Below, one piece after another: positions 8,531 through 17,723 of a stretch of 61,054 nt of DNA. Positions within the stretch are counted from its first letter, which is position 1. Each line of letters opens with the position of its first letter. Made by a program: the position numbers and the translations under genes. The notes beneath the pieces are model-generated. The model was not told where the DNA came from, did not search any database, and was given only the letters and a program-made list of their open reading frames with translations. This DNA comes from an uncultured Alphaproteobacteria bacterium (GTDB lineage: Bacteria; Pseudomonadota; Alphaproteobacteria; Geminicoccales; Geminicoccaceae): positions 1 through 61,054 of the forward strand of contig CALBAK010000013.1 of the NCBI GenBank assembly GCA_937926445.1, given 5' to 3'.

Positions 8531-11500
8531 ATGCCGCACGCCGACTTCGTCCATCTGCGCGTCCGCTCCGCCTTCTCGCTCCTCGAGAGCACGGTCCGCC
8601 TCGAGCGGCTGGTGGCGCGTTGTCGCGAGCTCGCGATGCCTGCGGTGGCCGTCACCGACAGCGCCAACCTGTTCGGCGCCATGCAGTTCTGCGAGCTCGC
8701 CAAGAAGGCCGGGGTGCAACCGATCCTGGGCTGCACGCTGCCGCTCGTCGTGGCCGGACCGGCCCGGCCGGGGTCGCGGCCCGGGGTCGGCGAGCCCGAG
8801 CCGATCGTCCTCCTCGTCAAGGACGAGGAAGGCTGGCGCAACCTGATGGCGCTCGTTTCCGAGGCCCATCTCGAGGCCGAGGCCGGCCGGGTCGAGACCC
8901 GCATCGAGCGGCTCGCCGGCCGGACGGGCGGGTTGATCTGCCTGACGGGCGGGCCCGCGGGGCCGGTGGGTGCGGCGCTCGCCCGCGGCGATCGGGCGGT
9001 CGCCGAGCGGCGTCTCCAGGAGCTCGCGGCGCTCTTCCCCGGCCGGCTCTATGTCGAGCTGCAACGGACCGGGAGCGAGGTCGAGCGGCTGGTCGAGCCG
9101 GCGCTGGTGGCCCTGGCCGACGCCCACGATCTGCCCCTTCTCGCCACCAACGACGTCCGCTTCCTGGACGCCGCCGGCCATGGCGCCCACGACGTCCTGC
9201 TCGCGATCGCCGAGGGCCGGACCGTCCACGAGCAGGACCGCCAGCGGGTCTCGGTCGAGCATCGGCTCAAGAGCGCGGCGGAGATGCGCGCGCTTTTCGC
9301 CGATCTGCCCGATGCCTGCGACAACACGCTCGTCGTGGCGCGCCGCTGCGCTTTCGTGGCACCCGTACGCGAGCCGATCCTGCCCTCCTTCGCCGCCGAC
9401 GAGGCGGCCGAGCTCCAGCGGCTCGCGGCCGAAGGGCTCGAGCGTCGGCTCGAGACGGCGGTCTGGAAGCCCGAGGACGACGGCCCCACCCGCGAGGCCA
9501 AGGCGGCCCCCTATCGCGAGCGGCTCGCCTACGAGTGTTCCGTCATCACCCAGATGCGCTTTTCGGGCTATTTCCTCATCGTCTCTGACTTCATCCGCTG
9601 GGCCAAATCGCGCGGCATCCCGGTCGGCCCCGGCCGCGGAAGCGGCGCCGGTTCCTTGGTCGCCTGGGCCCTCGAGATCACCGACCTCGATCCCTTGCGC
9701 TTCGGCCTCCTCTTCGAGCGCTTCTTGAACCCCGAGCGGGTCTCGATGCCCGACTTCGACATCGATTTCTGCGAGGAGCGCCGCGACGAGGTCATCGCTT
9801 ATGTCCGCGACCGCTACGGCGCCGACCGGGTCGCCCACATCATCACCTTCGGGACGCTCCAGGCCCGCGCCGCCCTGCGCGACGTCGGCCGGGCGCTCGG
9901 CCTGCCCTTCGGTCTCGTCGATCGGATCTGCAAGCTCGTGCCGGTCAACCCGGCCGCGCCCGTGAGCCTCGCCCAGGCGATCGAGCTCGAGCCGCGCTTG
10001 AAGCAGGCGATCGAGGAGGACCCGCAGGTCGCGGCCATGGTCGAGATCGGCCGGGCGATCGAAGGCCTGCCGCGGCACGCCAGCACGCACGCGGCCGGAG
10101 TGGTGATCGGCGATCGGCCGCTCGTCGAGCTCGTGCCGCTCTACCGCGACCCGCGCGCGGCCATGCCGGCCACCCAGTTCAACATGAAGGACGTCGAGAA
10201 GGCCGGGCTCGTCAAGTTCGACTTCCTGGGCCTCTCGACCCTGACCCTCCTGCACCGCGCCCGCACCATGGTCGAGGCCGCGACCGGTGCCCCCCTCGAC
10301 CTCGACCGGCTGCCGCTCGACGATTCCGCCACCTACGAGCTCCTGGGCCGCGGCGAGACGCTGGGTGTGTTCCAGCTCGAATCCACGGGCATGCGGGACG
10401 CGCTCAGGAAGCTCAAGCCCGACCGGTTCGAGGACATCGTGGCGATGAACGCCCTCTACCGGCCGGGGCCGATGAGCAACATCCCGCGCTACATCGCGGT
10501 CAAGCACGGCCAAGAGGAGCCCGGTTACATGCACCCCGCGCTCGAGCCGATCCTGGCCGAGACCAACGGGGTGATCGTCTACCAGGAGCAGGTGATGGAG
10601 CTGGCCAAGCGGCTGGCCGGCTACTCGCTCGGCGGCGCCGATCTGTTGCGCCGGGCGATGGGCAAAAAGATCAAGGCCGAGATGGACGCCCAGCGCTCGA
10701 CCTTCGTCGAGGGCGCGGTCAAGAACGGGATCGAGCCGGCGCTCGCCGAATCGATCTTCGAGGCGGTCGCTCGCTTCGCCTCCTACGGCTTCAACAAGAG
10801 CCACGCGGTGGCCTATGCGCTGATCGCCTACCGCACCGCCTGGCTCAAGGCCAACCGGCCGCACGAGTTCTACGCCGCGGCGATGGGCATCGAGATCGCC
10901 ACCGCCGAGAAGCTCGCGGCCTTTCGTCAGGAGATGCTGGCCCGCGGCCTCGAGCTCCTGCCGCCCGACGTCAACCGCTCGGACGTCTCCTTCACGGTCG
11001 AGGAGCGGCCGGGCGGCCGGGCCGTCCGCTTCGCACTCGCCGCCATAAAGGGGGTGGGCGAGCAGGCGATGCGGGCGCTCGTCGAGGAACGCCGGCGCGG
11101 CGGGCCGTTCGCCGACCTGTTCGACCTCGCGCTCCGGCTCGGCACCCGAGTGCTCAACCGCCGGCTCCTCGAGGCCCTGATCCAGGCCGGTGCCCTCGAT
11201 TCCCTGGAGCCCTGCCGGCGGCGACTGTTCGAGGCGGTCGAGCCGGCGCTGCGCTGGGCCCAGGCGGCGGCCGAGGCGCGGGCGAGCGGCCAGGCGAGCC
11301 TGTTCGGCGGCGAGACCGCGCTGCCCGACCGGCCGCCCCTGGCCGCGGTCGCCGACTGGCCGGCGAGCGAGCGGCTGCAGCGCGAGCTGCAAGTCCTGGG
11401 TTTCTACCTCTCGGCCCATCCGCTCGACGCCTTCGGCCCGGCCCTCCGAAGGCTCGGGGTGGTGCCGGCCGTCCGCCTGGTCGAGCAGGTCGAGGCAACC

Positions 11501-11992
11501 GGCCGGACCCGCCAGCTCGTGGCCGGCGTGCCGCTCGGCCGCCAGGAGCGGGCCGGCGAGCGCGGCCGTTGGGCCTTCGTCCGGTTCTCCGACCCGACCG
11601 GTCCGTTCGAGGCGACCTTCTTCGCCGAGCTCCTCGGCCGCTCGCGCGAGCTGCTCGACGCCCAGGAGCCGCTCCTGCTCGAGGTCGAGGTGCGGGTCGA
11701 GGACGGGGCGCCACGGCTCGTCGCTCAGCAGGTGGAACGCCTCGAGGACCGGCTGCGGAGCCAGCCGCAGGGAACGGTCGAGATCCGCCTCGAGCGGATC
11801 GAGGCGGCTGCCGGCCTCGCCCCGCTCCTGGCCGAGGGCGGCCGCGGCGCCCGTGTCCGGCTGGTCGTGCCGAACGGCGAGGAAGAGGTCGTGCTCGCCC
11901 TGCCCGAGCGCTTCGCGCTCGCCTGGGCGCGGCGGCCGGACGTGGCCCGGCTGCCGGGTGTGGCGGGTCTGCGCGAGCTCCAGCCGCGCTGA
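8531..11992 (+). CDS. dnaE: DNA polymerase III subunit alpha
   Basis: The replicative polymerase alpha subunit, 1153 residues, normal for proteobacterial DnaE. It has an N-terminal PHP domain (FVHLRVRSAFSLLEST). The family-C palm motifs are GPGRGSGAGSLVAW and PDFDIDFCEERR, the latter carrying the metal-binding aspartates. After these come the fingers (NALYRPGPM, GVIVYQEQVM), a helix-hairpin-helix region and an OB-fold near residue 970. The ATG at 8531 gives MPHADFVHLRV, the usual family start; an in-frame GTG at 8453 would add 26 residues not seen in the family. The preceding ~170 bases contain one DnaA-box-like TGTGGACAG at 8453. Confidence 0.96.
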   Translation: MPHADFVHLRVRSAFSLLESTVRLERLVARCRELAMPAVAVTDSANLFGAMQFCELAKKAGVQPILGCTLPLVVAGPARPGSRPGVGEPEPIVLLVKDEEGWRNLMALVSEAHLEAEAGRVETRIERLAGRTGGLICLTGGPAGPVGAALARGDRAVAERRLQELAALFPGRLYVELQRTGSEVERLVEPALVALADAHDLPLLATNDVRFLDAAGHGAHDVLLAIAEGRTVHEQDRQRVSVEHRLKSAAEMRALFADLPDACDNTLVVARRCAFVAPVREPILPSFAADEAAELQRLAAEGLERRLETAVWKPEDDGPTREAKAAPYRERLAYECSVITQMRFSGYFLIVSDFIRWAKSRGIPVGPGRGSGAGSLVAWALEITDLDPLRFGLLFERFLNPERVSMPDFDIDFCEERRDEVIAYVRDRYGADRVAHIITFGTLQARAALRDVGRALGLPFGLVDRICKLVPVNPAAPVSLAQAIELEPRLKQAIEEDPQVAAMVEIGRAIEGLPRHASTHAAGVVIGDRPLVELVPLYRDPRAAMPATQFNMKDVEKAGLVKFDFLGLSTLTLLHRARTMVEAATGAPLDLDRLPLDDSATYELLGRGETLGVFQLESTGMRDALRKLKPDRFEDIVAMNALYRPGPMSNIPRYIAVKHGQEEPGYMHPALEPILAETNGVIVYQEQVMELAKRLAGYSLGGADLLRRAMGKKIKAEMDAQRSTFVEGAVKNGIEPALAESIFEAVARFASYGFNKSHAVAYALIAYRTAWLKANRPHEFYAAAMGIEIATAEKLAAFRQEMLARGLELLPPDVNRSDVSFTVEERPGGRAVRFALAAIKGVGEQAMRALVEERRRGGPFADLFDLALRLGTRVLNRRLLEALIQAGALDSLEPCRRRLFEAVEPALRWAQAAAEARASGQASLFGGETALPDRPPLAAVADWPASERLQRELQVLGFYLSAHPLDAFGPALRRLGVVPAVRLVEQVEATGRTRQLVAGVPLGRQERAGERGRWAFVRFSDPTGPFEATFFAELLGRSRELLDAQEPLLLEVEVRVEDGAPRLVAQQVERLEDRLRSQPQGTVEIRLERIEAAAGLAPLLAEGGRGARVRLVVPNGEEEVVLALPERFALAWARRPDVARLPGVAGLRELQPR

Positions 11993-12060
11993 GCTCGGCC
12001 CGGCGACGGCGCGGGCGATCGGGACGCCGTGGAGCCGGCCGCTCGCCCGCTCCGACCGCA

Positions 12061-12079
12061 GCGAACCGAGGCGGTTCGC
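12061..12079. terminator. Hairpin between convergent dnaE and mlaF
   Basis: GCGAACCG-AGG-CGGTTCGC is an 8-bp stem with a 3-base loop, placed 68 bases after the dnaE stop and just beyond the mlaF stop on the other strand. A short CCGTTTG follows on the plus strand. It is a plausible bidirectional terminator, weak by E. coli standards. Confidence 0.45.
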
Positions 12080-12088
12080 CCGTTTGCC

Positions 12089-12925
12089 TCAGCCGATCCG
12101 CTCGACCCCCACTTCGATCGGGCCCACCGCGCGGCCGTGGACGAACTGGTCGACGTAAGGGTCGCCGCTGTCGTCCAGCCGCTCGACCGGCCCCTCCCAG
12201 ATGATCTTGCCGCCGTAGAGCATCGCCACCCGGTCGGCGATCTTGCGCACGCTCGCCATGTCGTGGGTGATCGAGAGCGCGGTCGCCCCGAGCTCGCGCA
12301 CGAGGCCGCGGATCAGCTCGTTGATCACGTCGGCCATGATCGGGTCGAGGCCGGTCGTGGGCTCGTCGAAGAACAGGATTTCGGGCTCGGCGGCAATCGC
12401 CCGGGCGAGGCCCACCCGCTTCTGCATGCCGCCCGAGAGCTCGGCCGGGTAGAGATCGGCCGCCTCGGGCCCGAGCCCGACCCGGGCGAGGGTGGCGATC
12501 GCCCGTTCGCGCGCCGTCTTTCGGTCGACCAGCCGGCGGGCCAACAGGCCGAAGGCGACGTTCTCCCAGACCGGCAGGCTGTCGAACAGCGCCGCCCCCT
12601 GGAACAGCATGCCGAACTTGCGGCGGGCAGCATCGAGGGTGGCGCGCGAGGCGCCGACGAGCTCGGTCCCGTCGACCCGGATCGAGCCGGCATCGGGGGT
12701 GACGATGCCGAGCACCGACTTGATCAGTACCGATTTGCCGGTGCCCGAGCCGCCGATCACCACGAGCGAGCGGCCCTCGGGCACGTCGAGGTCGAGCCCT
12801 TCGAGGACCCGCTTGGGTCCGAAGCGCTTGTGGAGCCCGCGGATCGCGATCTTGACGGCCGCTGCCGCCGGCGGGGCGGTCGGTGGCCGGTCGGACGGGT
12901 CGGGAACGGGGCCGGTCTCGGTCAC
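12089..12925 (-). CDS. mlaF: ABC transporter ATP-binding protein MlaF
   Basis: The ATPase of the Mla phospholipid transport system (outer-membrane lipid asymmetry), 278 residues. The Walker A motif is GGSGTGKSVL, the signature is LSGGMQKRVGLARA, Walker B is EILFFDEPTTGLDP, and the H-loop is SITHDM. The LSGGMQ form and the IMADVINELI extension are typical of MlaF/Mkl rather than LolD. About 30 Pro/Ala-rich residues precede the domain. It lies nine bases downstream of mlaE. The substrate-binding MlaD and periplasmic MlaC/B genes are not in this window. Confidence 0.9.
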   Translation of the reverse strand: MTETGPVPDPSDRPPTAPPAAAAVKIAIRGLHKRFGPKRVLEGLDLDVPEGRSLVVIGGSGTGKSVLIKSVLGIVTPDAGSIRVDGTELVGASRATLDAARRKFGMLFQGAALFDSLPVWENVAFGLLARRLVDRKTARERAIATLARVGLGPEAADLYPAELSGGMQKRVGLARAIAAEPEILFFDEPTTGLDPIMADVINELIRGLVRELGATALSITHDMASVRKIADRVAMLYGGKIIWEGPVERLDDSGDPYVDQFVHGRAVGPIEVGVERIG

Positions 12926-12934
12926 GGGGGCGGC

Positions 12935-13708
12935 TCAGCGGGCGAAGAACAGCTCGGTGACGAAGTAGTTGGCGATCAGGATGAGGATCGAGGCCGAAAC
13001 CACCGCCCGGGTGGTGGCGGCACCGACCCCCTGCGCACCGCCCTTCGAGCGGTAGCCGTGATAGCAGCCCATGAGGGTGAGCAAGAAGCCGAACACGGCA
13101 GCCTTGACGAGGCCCGAGACGACGTCCTGAGTCTCGAGGAACTCGAAGGTGCGGTTGATGTACTCGATCGGTCCGAAGCCGAGCTTGTAGACCGAGACCA
13201 GCCAGCCGCCCATGACTCCGATCACGTCGGCCACCACGACGAGCAGCGGCAGCATCAGGGTACCGGCCAAGAGGCGCGGGAAGACCAGATAGCGGAAGGG
13301 GTCGGTCGCGAGGGTGGTCAAGGCGTCGATCTGCTCGGTCACCCGCATCGTGCCGAGCTCGGCGGCGATCGCCGCGCCCACCCGGCCCGCGACCATGAGC
13401 CCGGCGAGCACCGGCCCGAGTTCGCGGGTCATCGAGAGCACGACGATGGTCGGGATGGCGCTCTGGGCCTCGAAGCGCGAGAAGCCGGTGTAGCTCTGGA
13501 GCGCCAGCACCATGCCGGTGAAGACCGCGGTGAGGCCCACGACCGGCAGCGAGAAATAGCCCATTTCGAGCATCTGCCGGGCGATCTGGCGCCAGTAGAG
13601 CCGGCCCGAGAGGCCGCGGGCGAGCGCTTCGGCCGCGAACAGGACGACCGCCCCGATGGTCGAAAGGAGCGCGAGGGTGGTCCGGCCGATCGCGGCGAGG
13701 AAGCTCAA
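12935..13708 (-). CDS. mlaE: ABC transporter permease MlaE
   Basis: A 257-residue membrane permease of the MlaE/Trigalactosyldiacylglycerol1 family. Several transmembrane helices surround the conserved MTRELGPVLAGLMVAGRVGA segment and the C-terminal GCYHGYRSKGGAQGVG. I place the start at a TTG (13708) rather than 24 bases upstream. The TTG overlaps the alr stop as TTGA and has GGAGGG six bases before it. With MlaF it forms the inner-membrane core of a lipid transporter. The close coupling to alr suggests co-expression with cell-envelope synthesis. Confidence 0.9.
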   Translation of the reverse strand: MSFLAAIGRTTLALLSTIGAVVLFAAEALARGLSGRLYWRQIARQMLEMGYFSLPVVGLTAVFTGMVLALQSYTGFSRFEAQSAIPTIVVLSMTRELGPVLAGLMVAGRVGAAIAAELGTMRVTEQIDALTTLATDPFRYLVFPRLLAGTLMLPLLVVVADVIGVMGGWLVSVYKLGFGPIEYINRTFEFLETQDVVSGLVKAAVFGFLLTLMGCYHGYRSKGGAQGVGAATTRAVVSASILILIANYFVTELFFAR

Positions 13709-14814
13709 GCTCCGCCCTCCGGGACGCGCCAACGCCGCTCGAAGCGCCGGCCGAGCCTGGTCAAGACCTCGTAGCCGATGGTCCCGGCCGCGGCCGCGAG
13801 CTCGTCCACCCCGAAGCCCTCGCCCAGGAGCTCGACCGCCGTCCCGGGACCGACCGCCTCTTCGGGCAGCTCGCTCACGTCGAGCGTCGCGAGGTCCATC
13901 GAGACGCGGCCCACGAACGGCACTTCGCAGCCGGCGATCCGCGCCCGACCGAGGCCCGAGGCGGCCCGCGGCCAGCCGTCGGCATAGCCCACGGGCACGA
14001 CCGCGATCCGGCTGCCCGGCCGGGTCGGATGGGTGGCGCCGTAGCCGACGGTGCCCGGCTCGCGCACGGTGTGCACCCGGAGCACCGGGGCCTCGAGGCG
14101 GACCACGGAGCGCATCGGGTTGGGCCGGCCGGGGGTCGGGTTGATACCGTAGAGGGCCGCACCGGGGCGGACCTGGTCGAAGCGGTAGGCCTCGCCCAGG
14201 AAGATGCCCGAAGAGGCCGAAAGCCCGGCCGGAGCCTTCGGCAGCATCGCCCGCAGCCGGCCGAAGGCCGCGAGCTGGCGAGCGTTGAGAGGGTGGGCGG
14301 GCTCGTCGGCACAGGCCAGATGACTCGCCACGAGCACGAGCTCGAGTTCGGCGAGCGGGTCGCCCATCAGCGCCCGGACATCCTCCTCGGCGAGCCCGAG
14401 CCGGGTGAGGCCGGTGTCGAGCAGGAGGGCGGTCTCGAGCCGCCGCTCGCGGGCGCGGGCGAAGGCCCGCCAGGCGGCGAGCTCGCCGGGCTCGCCGATC
14501 ATCGGCACGAGCCGGGCCTCCAGAAAGCGGTCGGGCGGGCGGCCGGCGAGCCCGTCGAGCACGAACACGCGAACGCCCGGCAAGAGGCCGCGCAGCGCCT
14601 CTCCCTCCTCGAGGCGGGCCACGAAGAAACTCCGGCAGCCGGCCCGGGCGAGAGCGCCGGCGACCGGGCTCAGGCCCAACCCGTAAGCGTCGGCCTTGAC
14701 CACGGCCGCGAGCTCGGCACCCTGCGCGACCCGGGCGAGCGTGCGCCGGTTGGCTAGCAGGGCCTCGAGGTCGATCGTGAGCCGGGCCCGCTCGATCCGC
14801 TGCGCCCAGCTCAA
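13705..14814 (-). CDS. alr: Alanine racemase
   Basis: A PLP enzyme that makes D-alanine for peptidoglycan, 369 residues. The PLP lysine sits in AAVVKADAYGLG (about residue 38). The glycine/serine phosphate-binding regions and the C-terminal catalytic tyrosine region (VGYGATHP and GYADGWPRA) are present, as is the conserved VSMDLATLDV. The start is a TTG at 14814 that overlaps the dnaB stop as TTGA, giving MSWAQRIERARLTIDLEALL. The next gene, mlaE, repeats the same TTGA arrangement. Coupling of dnaB and alr is known in several alphaproteobacteria. Confidence 0.93.
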   Translation of the reverse strand: MSWAQRIERARLTIDLEALLANRRTLARVAQGAELAAVVKADAYGLGLSPVAGALARAGCRSFFVARLEEGEALRGLLPGVRVFVLDGLAGRPPDRFLEARLVPMIGEPGELAAWRAFARARERRLETALLLDTGLTRLGLAEEDVRALMGDPLAELELVLVASHLACADEPAHPLNARQLAAFGRLRAMLPKAPAGLSASSGIFLGEAYRFDQVRPGAALYGINPTPGRPNPMRSVVRLEAPVLRVHTVREPGTVGYGATHPTRPGSRIAVVPVGYADGWPRAASGLGRARIAGCEVPFVGRVSMDLATLDVSELPEEAVGPGTAVELLGEGFGVDELAAAAGTIGYEVLTRLGRRFERRWRVPEGGA

Positions 14815-16328
14815 CAGCAGCCTTCCACGTAGGCCTCGGTCTCGAGGTTGCGGAAGCGGCCGTAGGCCGCGTCGAACTGGAGCTGGACGCTGCCGATCGG
14901 CCCGTTGCGCTGCTTGGCGATGATCACCTCGGCCTTGTTGTGGACCCGTTCGCAGCGCTGCATCCACTCCTGGTAGCGAGCCTGGAACTTCTCGACCGCC
15001 TCTCCCTCGCGCTGGCTCGGTACCGCCCGGGAGAGATAGTACTCCTCGCGGAAGACGAACATGACGACGTCGGCGTCCTGCTCGATCGAGCCCGATTCGC
15101 GAAGATCCGAGAGCATCGGCCGCTTGTCGTCCCGCGTCTCGACGGCCCGCGAGAGCTGGGAGAGGGCGAGGACCGGCACGGCGAGCTCCTTGGCGAGCGC
15201 CTTGAGGCCCTGGGTGATCTCGGAGACCTCCTGCACCCGGTTGCCGGGCCCGTAGGAGCCCGAGCCGCGCAGGAGCTGGAGATAGTCGACGACGACCAGA
15301 TCGAGGCCGTGCAACCGCTTGAGCCGACGGGCGCGGGTCCGAAGGCCGGCCACCGTGAGGGCCGGGGTGTCGTCGATCCAGAGCGCCATCGAGGCCAGGC
15401 GCTGGCCCGCGCGGGCGATCCGCGGCCAGTCCTCCGCCCCGATGTGGCCGCGCCGCAGCTCGTCGGAGGGGATCTGCGCCTCGGCCGAGAGGAGCCGGGT
15501 GGCGAGCTGCTCGGCCGACATCTCGAGCGAGAAGAGGCCGACCCGGTAGCCGGCCGGCTCGCCCGGCCGCCGCTCCGCCTCGGGTCGGGGGGTCGAGGCG
15601 GCGTTGGCGGCGATCGTGATGGCGAGCGCGGTCTTCCCCATGCTCGGCCGGCCGGCCAGGATCACGAGGTCCGAGGGCTGGAGCCCACCGAGCTTCTGGT
15701 CGAGCCCCTCGAGGCGGGTCGGCACGCCCGTGACGTTGCCGGCCTTGTCGAACGCGCTCCGGATGTGGCGGACGGCCGCCGCGAGCACGTCCGGAAAGGC
15801 GCGGAAGGCACCGCCCGTGCGGCCGTGCTCGGCGAGTGCGAACAGCTGCTGCTCGGCCTGCTCGACCTGCTCGGCCCCGCTCAACTCGCAGGCGCGGTCG
15901 AAGGCCCGGTTGACGATCTCCTCGCCGATCCGAATGAGCCGCCGTTTGACCGCGAGGTCCCGCACGATGCGGCCGTAGTGCGCGGTATCGACGATCGCCT
16001 CGGCCGCGGCTGCGAGCCGAGCGAGATAGCGGGCACCGTCGAGCTCCTTGAGCGCCGGGTCGGTCTCGAACAGATGGAAGAGCGTCTTGTGGTTGGCGAT
16101 CCGACCGTCCGCGATCCACTGGGCGCAGGTGGCGTAGATCCGCTGATGGACGGGTTCGTAGAAGTCGTCGGCCGCGAGGAAGGTCTCGACCTGCTGGAAG
16201 GCCTCGTTGTTGACGAGGATCGCACCGAGCACGGTCTGCTCGGCCTCGAGATTGTAGGGCTGGGTGCGGAAGGCGGGCTCGCCCGGCAGGGCGAGCGGCG
16301 GCACCCGGAGGGCTTCGGTCGTCGGCAT
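14811..16328 (-). CDS. dnaB: Replicative DNA helicase
   Basis: A 505-residue DnaB helicase. The N-terminal collar domain begins at PYNLEAEQTVLGAILVNNEA. The RecA-like core has Walker A GRPSMGKTALA, Walker B LDLVVVDYLQLL, the arginine-finger region ESGSIEQDADVV and a C-terminal AKQRNGP motif. The ATG at 16328 is the family start. It is the first gene of dnaB-alr-mlaE-mlaF. The 140 bases upstream contain a cluster of TGTGG repeats that resemble DnaA boxes. Confidence 0.96.
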   Translation of the reverse strand: MPTTEALRVPPLALPGEPAFRTQPYNLEAEQTVLGAILVNNEAFQQVETFLAADDFYEPVHQRIYATCAQWIADGRIANHKTLFHLFETDPALKELDGARYLARLAAAAEAIVDTAHYGRIVRDLAVKRRLIRIGEEIVNRAFDRACELSGAEQVEQAEQQLFALAEHGRTGGAFRAFPDVLAAAVRHIRSAFDKAGNVTGVPTRLEGLDQKLGGLQPSDLVILAGRPSMGKTALAITIAANAASTPRPEAERRPGEPAGYRVGLFSLEMSAEQLATRLLSAEAQIPSDELRRGHIGAEDWPRIARAGQRLASMALWIDDTPALTVAGLRTRARRLKRLHGLDLVVVDYLQLLRGSGSYGPGNRVQEVSEITQGLKALAKELAVPVLALSQLSRAVETRDDKRPMLSDLRESGSIEQDADVVMFVFREEYYLSRAVPSQREGEAVEKFQARYQEWMQRCERVHNKAEVIIAKQRNGPIGSVQLQFDAAYGRFRNLETEAYVEGCC

Positions 16329-16382
16329 GGCCGGAACCTAGCAGCGCTCCCGCCCGCCCGCGAGCGGGCCCGCACCGCTTGC

Positions 16383-16435
16383 TGTGGGCCGCGCTGTGGA
16401 CGGCTGCGCGCGGCTTGTGGACGAGGTGTGGAAGG
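16383..16435 (-). promoter_or_regulatory. Four TGTGG repeats resembling DnaA boxes upstream of dnaB
   Basis: TGTGG occurs at 16383, 16395, 16416 and 16427, as TGTGGGCCG, TGTGGACGG, TGTGGACGA and TGTGGAAGG. The reverse complement of TGTGGACGA differs at one base from TTGTCCACA, the DnaA box used by GC-rich bacteria. The spacing of 12, 21 and 11 bases puts them close to helical phase. Direct DnaA control of dnaB is an inference. Confidence 0.35.
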
Positions 16436-16468
16436 CCTGGCGCGGGGCGCGACGACCGCGTCGCGGGT

Positions 16469-17638
16469 TCAGACGGCGCAGAGCTCGGCCACGGTTTCGG
16501 GCGAAGCCTGCAGGCGCTGGTACTGCTCCTGCAGGAAGCGGATCGTGTCGGGCCCGTAGTCGGAGCGCGGCGCCCGCCCCTCGACCGCCGCCTCGGCGAA
16601 CTCGATCGCCATGCGCACGAGCACGTAATGGGCGACCGGGAAGCCCGCCCGGATGCAGATCGCGGCGAGCCGGCGCCGGTCGGGGTCGTAGAGCAGCTTG
16701 CGGACGCGGGCGACCGGCTCGTGGGCGTGCAGCGCCACGCCGATCTCGAAGCCGGCGACGTCGCCGTCGCGCAGCATGGCGAGGAGCGCCTCGTGGTCGA
16801 GCTCGCCCGCACGGAAGCGGGCGCGCAGATGCTCCTCTCGGCGGCGGTCGCCGTGCTCGCGAGCGACGAGGTCGATGGCCGAGCGCTCGCGGGCGGCGTG
16901 GACGATCGCCTGGGCCCGCTCGAGCGGCATACGGTGGGTGGCGACGAGCTCCCACTCGAGCCGCTCGCCGATCAGCCGCACGAGCCGCTCCACCAGCTCG
17001 AAGGAGAGCTCCGGCCGGCGCACGAGCCGCTCCTGGACCGCCGCTTCGCGGCCGAACTCGGCGGTCACCCGCTCGAGGGCCGCAGCCGACAGCCGGGCGC
17101 CGACATTGCCGACCAGGCGGGCGACCACGGGCGCTTCGCCGGTATCGAGGAGGACGTCGGCGACCGCCTCGGACAGCCGGCTGCGGCCGGCCACCGCGAG
17201 CGCGTACTGCATGGCGTTGGTGCGGACGATGGCGATCAGGTCCTGGTCCGTGAGCAGCGGGCTCTTCTCGAGGACCGGGGTCGCCACCTCGATGTCGTCG
17301 CGGGCGAGGCGGCGGACGATCGAAGGCGGCACGTCGGCACTGTCGGCCACCGCCTCGGCGAGGGCCTTGCGCACCTCCTTGGCGACGTCGCGGACCAGGA
17401 GCTCGAGCACCGCCTCGACCAGACGGGCGTCGACTTCGCGGTTGAGCTCGGCGACGCTGCGGCCGAGCTTGGCCGCGATCTTCGCCCGCTGCTCGGGCGA
17501 GGGGTCGCGCCCGAGGGCCGCCACGTCGGCGGCGGTCAGCCGTCGTTCCGGCCGCGCCCCGGCCGCCGGCTCGCAGCCCAACAACAACACGCGGCGCCGC
17601 CCGCCCGCAGGCGTCTCGCGGGTGAGGCTCTGGCTCAT
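16469..17638 (-). CDS. DUF2336 domain-containing protein
   Basis: A 389-residue, helix-rich cytoplasmic protein of the alphaproteobacterial DUF2336 family. After an Arg/Gly-rich N-terminus, the domain spans roughly residues 35-310. Recurrent conserved segments include LGRDPSPEQRAKIAAKLG, VRRLARDDIEVATPVLE and SPLLTDQDLIAIV, the last motif diagnostic of the family. The domain looks HEAT-like, a series of helical hairpins. Some members sit near cell-cycle or stress regulators and a few are reported as response-regulator partners, but no enzymatic role is known. It is a single gene divergent from mmcB. Confidence 0.85.
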   Translation of the reverse strand: MSQSLTRETPAGGRRRVLLLGCEPAAGARPERRLTAADVAALGRDPSPEQRAKIAAKLGRSVAELNREVDARLVEAVLELLVRDVAKEVRKALAEAVADSADVPPSIVRRLARDDIEVATPVLEKSPLLTDQDLIAIVRTNAMQYALAVAGRSRLSEAVADVLLDTGEAPVVARLVGNVGARLSAAALERVTAEFGREAAVQERLVRRPELSFELVERLVRLIGERLEWELVATHRMPLERAQAIVHAARERSAIDLVAREHGDRRREEHLRARFRAGELDHEALLAMLRDGDVAGFEIGVALHAHEPVARVRKLLYDPDRRRLAAICIRAGFPVAHYVLVRMAIEFAEAAVEGRAPRSDYGPDTIRFLQEQYQRLQASPETVAELCAV

Positions 17639-17723
17639 GGCACGCCCGTTCCGCTCGAAGAGATCCCGGGGTGCACGAGCGCACCCCTGGTCGACCCTCG
17701 CACGCCTCGGTTAAGAAATCGTT

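Noticed and set aside
8516-11419. A 967-codon minus-strand frame opposite dnaE.
   Set aside because: dnaE on the plus strand carries every polymerase motif; the reverse frame has none and reflects codon-position GC bias.
13705-16812. A single 1035-codon minus-strand frame that would fuse alr to a large N-terminal extension.
   Set aside because: The extension is out-of-frame dnaB and DUF2336 sequence; alr starts at the TTG at 14814 inside the dnaB stop.
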